DNA from: Acorus gramineus
Lineage: Eukaryota; Streptophyta; Magnoliopsida; Acorales; Acoraceae
DNA: 64,000 bases
Direction of reading: 5' to 3'
Assembly: GCA_030737835.1 (NCBI GenBank)
Contig: CM060855.1
Coordinates: 11,937,927 to 12,001,926 of the forward strand
Below, piece by piece: positions 59,194 to 64,000 of this stretch (positions within the stretch are counted from its first letter, which is position 1; each line of letters opens with the position of its first letter). The position numbers and the translations under genes were made by a program. Below the pieces are notes generated by a model that did no database searches, was not told where the DNA came from, and saw only the letters and a program-made list of their open reading frames with translations.

Positions 59194-59465
59194 TTAGGGC
59201 TCGTTATGGTCGGAGAGAGGGGAATGTTCGTGGGGGTTATTCGGAGAGGGAGGCCTAGCCACCATGTTCGTAACCCAACACAGGTGCTCGTGGAGGCTGC
59301 TCCGACCCACATGTATAATGCCCGCCGCTTGTTTTAGCTTCAAAATAAACAACAAAATAGCATCCCTGAGTGCCTCTGCCCCCACCGACGCGAGAATCCT
59401 GAGGCACCGCGCAGTGTTCGCGCACCCGCCGCCGCCGCCCTTACACGTGGGACGGAGCAACCCCG
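59194..59465 (-). other. GC-rich DNA upstream of the IPT fragment
   Basis: An 88-codon minus-strand frame (for example ILASVGAEALRDAILLFILK) has mixed composition and no recognised domain. It may be part of the same captured DNA as the IPT fragment. I make no functional claim. Confidence 0.25.
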
Positions 59466-59659
59466 TCTGTCAACTCCGCCGTGGAGGAGGTGAGGTTAAC
59501 CGGTAAGAGGGAGAGAAATTTGAACCAGAGGAGGGGTAGAGAAAATCTGATGGGGTGGGGTTGTACGGTGTAAAGTTTGGTATACGTAAAGGGGTGGAGT
59601 TGTAAGTTATAAAAGTCAGACAGGGATGGGTTAGAAAATGAGGTGGAATAGAAATAAAA

Positions 59660-60331
59660 AAGGGCTTGTACAACCGTACCCTACAACTTTTTGACTCGCA
59701 CAATTGTTTTACATTAACATTGTTTGGATAATATAGTCAGAACAATGGTTTATATTTTATAATATATATTGTCATCGAGAAAAACCAATCCCTTCAGACA
59801 ATATTCCTTTTGCTTACACAGTTCGTGTTATGATCATTTATTAACCCAACAAAACAAAAGTCCAAACTTAAAACACAAATATACACCCATCTAATAAATA
59901 CCAAATGGACAGCAGGTTCTCAGACAATGCATATCTTGAATAAAGATTTTCTATTTAACTTATTGACATGAAGATAAAACTTGAGTTGAATCTATGGACC
60001 TCCAATCTAAAATATACAAGGAATCAACAAATTATTTTCCATCAAGCATCCACACGACACCAAATCACCTGCAGTTGCAGGACTAAACCTGCTAGAACAG
60101 AACAAAAATGCATTTTCCATTACCCTATCTGATTCATAACAAGTGATATTTTGTTCCTTTAATTACAAATAACCTCATTTGAATTGGCCTTGATAATAAC
60201 AGGACTTTGATGGCTAATTATTTGACTCTGCACCTTAAAAATATTGGTGGAGCAACTATCCCTTACCAGCATAACAAAGAAACAAGAACTGTCACCCTAC
60301 AAAGAAATGTGAGAGGTTACAAGCTGCTCAT
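59660..60331 (-). other. 3' flank of TAF2
   Basis: AT-rich DNA downstream of the TAF2 stop codon, presumably holding its 3' UTR. AATAAA-like signals are present on the minus strand, but I cannot assign the poly(A) site. Confidence 0.4.
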
Positions 60332-63300
60332 TCATTTGTTTGGTCCCTGTAAACTCTGGCCTTTGATTTTAATCCGAATCTTAGGCACCAAAGTGGTTCT
60401 AACGCTATCCACTTTGGCTTCTTCATTCTTTGCCACTTTCGATTCAATAGCCTCCTCCACTTTTCTAGATTTAACAGGAGCCACCTCTGTTCTTTGTTCC
60501 GATGCCTTCCCCACCGAAGAAGATGCTTTGTTCGCACCACTCAGCAGTTTAGCCATCTCTTTCTCGGCTCGTTTTCTCTCTTTCTTAAGGCGCTTCTTCT
60601 CCAAATACTCAGGATCATCACGATGTCCCTTATGATCAGATTTCTCCTCTCTCTTTCGTTTCTTATCCTTATCTTTCTTTCTTTTTTTACTCTTCTCCGT
60701 CAACTCCTGATCATCCACGGCCTGGGGAGGCTTAATGTCAATATTTTTCGGCACGTCTGCATCTCCAACATCCAAGTGGATGCTGGGTGATGACTGATAC
60801 TCAGGCGGAGCACCTTTTTTGGAGTCCGCAGTGCACTGCAGCTCCTTAGCAACCTCGTTAATATTTGCAACTTTTGCACTGCCAATGCTGGCAGTCATCA
60901 GGGATTGCTGACGCAGAAAAGAGCTGGCATCTTCAATGTTTTGATTGCTGGTGCTCATTTTTGGACTCCCCAACACCTTCAAGGGTGCATCAACAGAGAC
61001 CGAACTGCTGGGCCCAACTTCAGTTTCATTGTGACCACCATGAGAGTGATCTATAATATTTTCCATGTCATCGGCTCTGATGGATGCCGAGGGTTGCTTA
61101 ACCCTGATCTTAAGCACCCTTCGCTCGCTGACATTAGAAACTGTATCCGCTTCTTTGACAGCTTCTACAATGGCTACACTGTCTGTTGAGAGTTCCTGAT
61201 TCTTTGATATTACTTTTAGCTTCATGCGCTCGGTGACATTAGACACTGTATCTGCTTCTTTGACAGCTTCTACAATGGCTACACTGTCTGTTGAGAGTTC
61301 CTGAGTCTTTGATATTACTTTTAGCTTCATTCGCTCGCTGACATTAGAAACTGTATCTGCATCCTTGGCTTCTACAACAGCTAGATTGTCCGTCGAGATG
61401 TTTGGTGTGTGTTCCCCAATCATTGGTATTCTTAGCTTATTTGACTCAGTGGCATTGGAAACTGCATCTCCATCCATGACAGCTTCAACAATGGCCAAAC
61501 TGTCTGTCGAGTGGTTTGGCGTTTGATCATGGGACTTTGTTATTCTCAATTTCAAGGGGGCTGAAGTGATTTGTTCAGCAACTGCGGGGCCAGGATTGAC
61601 TTGATCAGCAATAACGGGACTGGAGTTGGTCTTCCCAGCAAAAACTTCTGCATTTTCCATGTGATGAACTTCTGATCTTGGAACACCATAAAGCAAGGGA
61701 GGCCTGAGAACAAGTCAGGGTTATACAATTGCATTCTCCGTAATAATTTTCCTACAGTAGCTACTTTGTTCAACTGATAAAATGGTCTGAGGCATGTAAA
61801 GAAGATGCAGTTTATAGAGAGTTACATCTGTACTACTATTATAAAATCTGTACTGCTATTATAACAAAAATATAGCTGCCCCGGCAACATGTACCCCCTT
61901 TGTTCTGACCCTTAAGTGTACGGTGAATTTTAGTGAGATTAAACAGAAGTGACTGTCTCATAGGGTGTCGATATGAGGTTAAAAAAAACCCTGGCTAGAG
62001 ATTTGAAAAACATGAGAGAGAGAGAGAGAGAGAGATTTCCATTGTTTGCCCCGAGCACAAATAAAATCTTACAAAAATATTCCAATCGAAATTTCCTAAA
62101 AGATCTCTAAAAAATTTATTTGTACAAGATCTGAAAAAAGCAAAGATCTCCCAAATCCTTATCCCGGCAATGGCATTATGGCTCACGAGAAATGACGTGG
62201 TTTTGTTTTATAAAGACATGGGATTCTGTGGAAAGATTCATCTAGGAATGAGGTCGTTTTTGTATTGTTGCCTATTCTGTGCATTTTGAGTGGGGTAAAC
62301 TCGTTATTGGGGAGTAAACTTATGTTCTAGGGATCGGGGATTTTGTAGACAGCTTGTCTTCATAGTCCCGTTTCTCTATTTTCTTCCTTTTTCATTTTGG
62401 TGTGTATTTTCAATAAACTAGTAAATGGCCAATCTATTTCTCCAAAAAAAAAAAAACCCACATTTTGTAGTCACATGCCTTACGCGTGCTGCCTAGTAAT
62501 TCACAAAATCAATTCTAATACCATTATTTTGTAAGAGCTTTTAAAATATAAATAAAAATATATATCGCACACTGTGGGAGAAATACATTCATAAGCTCAA
62601 AAATCAGTTACATGTTCTCCATGCAGTAAGCCATGGCAGTAATCATTATCATCACAATTATTGGATACTTTGTTTCAAGGATCCAACTATAATGAAAAAA
62701 ATAAAACCTTGCTAGCAAGTGATGAAGAAAATATTATTCATGGAATTCAACAAGAATGATATATCAATTATTTAAAAGTTATCCAGCAACATCATCATTA
62801 AATAGTTAATCAAGCCCAAACCATATCTGACACTTTTCCCTAGAACCAGCTATAAAATGACATTTTCCTTAAAATATGCCACTTATCGTACACCTGCACC
62901 AAAACCTATATTGAGTCCACTCTTTTAATCCAACAGTTGCAGTGCTAGTATGTCCTTCACTATTATATGATACTAGCAAGCTTTTAATATTTATTCCTGA
63001 CCAGAAGCTATTTATAAAAGGCATGAAAGGTACTAACCTTTGTGCAGCAATTTGCAGTATGCAGAACAAGTAATGTCGAAGGAGGACATTGTTAAAAGCC
63101 ATTCGGCTTGCAAGTAGATGCAACAACGTCACAAGCATGTGGCTCCCAATGACAGTCCCAGATTCACATTCCCGTCTTACTTGGCATAAGTGCATAGCAT
63201 GAACAGCCAATTTTACCTGTCCTGTAATCAGAGCATTAGAGACCAGTGTGCACATACTTGAGGGGATGTGTAAATCATCGTACCTCGTAAAGATGGTTCT

Positions 63301-63809
63301 TCCTCTAAGAATTGTACAAACAAGACTAAAGCTGCATCAAGGCCTTTACTGAAAAACTCCAGATCAAGGAGTGCTCTACTTGCTTCAATTCGAACTGCCC
63401 AAATCATGTTCTCAGGGTTGCGGAATGGTTTTATTAGTTCATACACTCGATCCTGCAACAATGAGAAATTCAGAGAGAGAGAGAGAGAGAATGAAGAATA
63501 AAACACCGTTTTGAAAGACACCACTTACCACAGACAGAGAAGCTGAGAGTTTAAGAGATATCTGGGTCAATGTCCGAATGCAGCTTACTGTCAAAATTCC
63601 ATTGCAGCTTGGCATCAACCTGATATGGTAGCAAAAAAATAAATAAAATAAAAAGAAAAAAGAAAACAGCTGAGGAAAATAAAGTAGACTAGTTGATAAA
63701 AAGAAGTGGAAAAGAATCCGCTTCAGGATTCAAATAATGACAATATGTACCTATCGAATTGCAGAAGTCGATCGATGCGCTTCAGAAGAGATGATAAGAA
63801 TGAGATACT
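60332..63809 (-). CDS. TAF2: TFIID subunit TAF2, C-terminal half (five exons, 5' end beyond window)
   Basis: Exons at 63751-63809, 63529-63619, 63284-63452, 63038-63221 and 60332-61703 join in frame (59, 91, 169, 184 and 1372 bp; 624 residues plus stop) with GT/AG borders. TAF2 is the TFIID subunit with an aminopeptidase-like fold that contacts core promoter DNA. The visible part matches the helical repeat region of plant TAF2: SLLKRIDRLLQFDRLMPS, SCIRTLTQISLKLS, VYELIKPFRNPENMIWAVRI, EASRALLDLEFFSKGLDAAL, GQVKLAVHAMHLCQ and MAFNNVLLRHYLFCILQIAA. The last exon encodes a low-complexity tail with about five ~35-residue repeats, then a Lys/Glu-rich segment (KKRKKDKDKKRKREEKSDHK) and a basic end (KIRIKIKGQSLQGPNK), as is typical. 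The catalytic-like M1 domain lies outside the window. The final intron (61704-63037) is long and carries a retroposon-like insert. Confidence 0.94.
61129..61443 (-). repeat. 105-bp tandem repeats inside the TAF2 last exon
   Basis: Two nearly identical 105-bp units (starting at about 61129 and 61234) and diverged ones on the 5' side keep the frame, encoding ELSTDSVAIVEAVKEADTVS plus VSERMKLKVISK. At least two weaker copies (NISTDNLAVVEAKDADTVS and NHSTDSLAIVEAVMDGDAVS) extend the array towards 61530. Near identity of the two central units points to recent expansion or gene conversion. Confidence 0.9.
62012..62036. repeat. (GA)n microsatellite in TAF2 intron
   Basis: A run of about 12 GA units within the last TAF2 intron. 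A similar run lies at about 63473-63490, close to an exon border. Confidence 0.85.
62150..62456 (+). mobile_element. Possible retroposon insertion in TAF2 intron
   Basis: A plus-strand segment less AT-rich than the surrounding intron ends TCAATAAACTAGTAAATGGC and then an A run (62444-62456). This looks like a truncated LINE or SINE in antisense orientation to TAF2. The 5' end and target duplication could not be found. Confidence 0.33.
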
Positions 63810-64000
63810 CTGTTTCAATGAGAAATAAGAAGAGCACCTTGATTTACCAATATTAATGATCAAGGAAAAAATGAAGAAACCACAAACAGAAAAATATAAC
63901 AATGTATTTGGGAAATTTTTAGGTTATCATTTTGCTGACTAATAAACTTATAATGCCACACCCCTGTATCTTATCAACATTGCATTAAATCCTCAATCAC

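Larger units (their letters stand above)
58252..59650. mobile_element. Possible gene-carrying TIR element
   Basis: TTATTCCCACCCCTTCACCT at the left resembles the left end of the GC-rich element at 49256. Near 59622-59650, GATGGG..GAGGTGGAATA is roughly complementary to it. Between them lie AT-rich DNA with a (TA)n run (58676-58714) and GC-rich DNA holding the IPT9-like fragment. Ends are imprecise and no target duplication was found, so a Pack-MULE-like capture is only a hypothesis. Confidence 0.28.

Noticed and set aside
59194-59460. 88-codon minus-strand frame upstream of the IPT fragment as a possible N-terminus of that protein
   Set aside because: Stops lie between it and the P-loop, and its sequence does not resemble the transit region of known IPT9 proteins.
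1-64000. CRISPR arrays, operons, rRNA or tRNA genes
   Set aside because: No regularly spaced short repeats, ribosome-binding-site-led gene clusters or structural RNA genes were seen; the window is plant nuclear DNA.

Overview
This is nuclear DNA of a flowering plant, probably a non-grass monocot. The evidence is plant-specific gene families (a CYC/TB1-type TCP factor, a PLS-class PPR protein), plant L1-type LINEs with DUF4283, zf-RVT and RNase H domains, Ty1/copia solo LTRs and Tourist-like MITEs. The monocot guess rests on the very GC-rich intronless PPR gene in AT-rich surroundings, and is inference. There is no sign of bacterial, organellar or viral-genome origin.

Three host genes are well supported, all on the minus strand: a single-exon TB1/BRC1-like TCP transcription factor (42.8-43.8 kb), a single-exon PPR protein that stops just before where a DYW domain would begin (56.0-57.9 kb), and the 3' half of TFIID subunit TAF2 (five exons, 60.3-63.8 kb, continuing past the window end). 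Weaker host traces are a set of small exon-like segments with RING-like residues between PPR and 52.9 kb, a frameshifted fragment of an IPT9-like tRNA dimethylallyltransferase at 59 kb, and isolated exon-like islands at 9.9, 34.0, 37.3 and 38.4 kb.

0-33 kb is a transposon graveyard. From left to right it holds LINE tails; a tandem array of ~245-265 bp units carrying two solo LTRs in opposite orientation, each with a target duplication; copia gag and pol remnants; a three-level nest (LINE, LINE inside it, solo LTR inside that) at 14.1-17.0 kb; a 5'-truncated LINE with a perfect 16-bp target duplication; a long direct duplication at 20.5-21.9 kb; another solo LTR at 24.6 kb; and a nearly full-length 6.3-kb LINE (25.9-32.2 kb) inserted in the endonuclease of an older LINE and itself hit by a MITE.

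33-52 kb is AT-rich, with MITEs, a long-inverted-repeat Mutator-like element, a dispersed AT-rich repeat, many microsatellites and only the TCP gene. 53-64 kb is the gene-bearing end. No new multi-gene system was found; the main interest lies in the nested insertions, the MITE families, the truncated PPR gene, the cryptic multi-exon gene and the captured-looking IPT fragment.

All coordinates were read by eye. Element ends without a stated target duplication are approximate.
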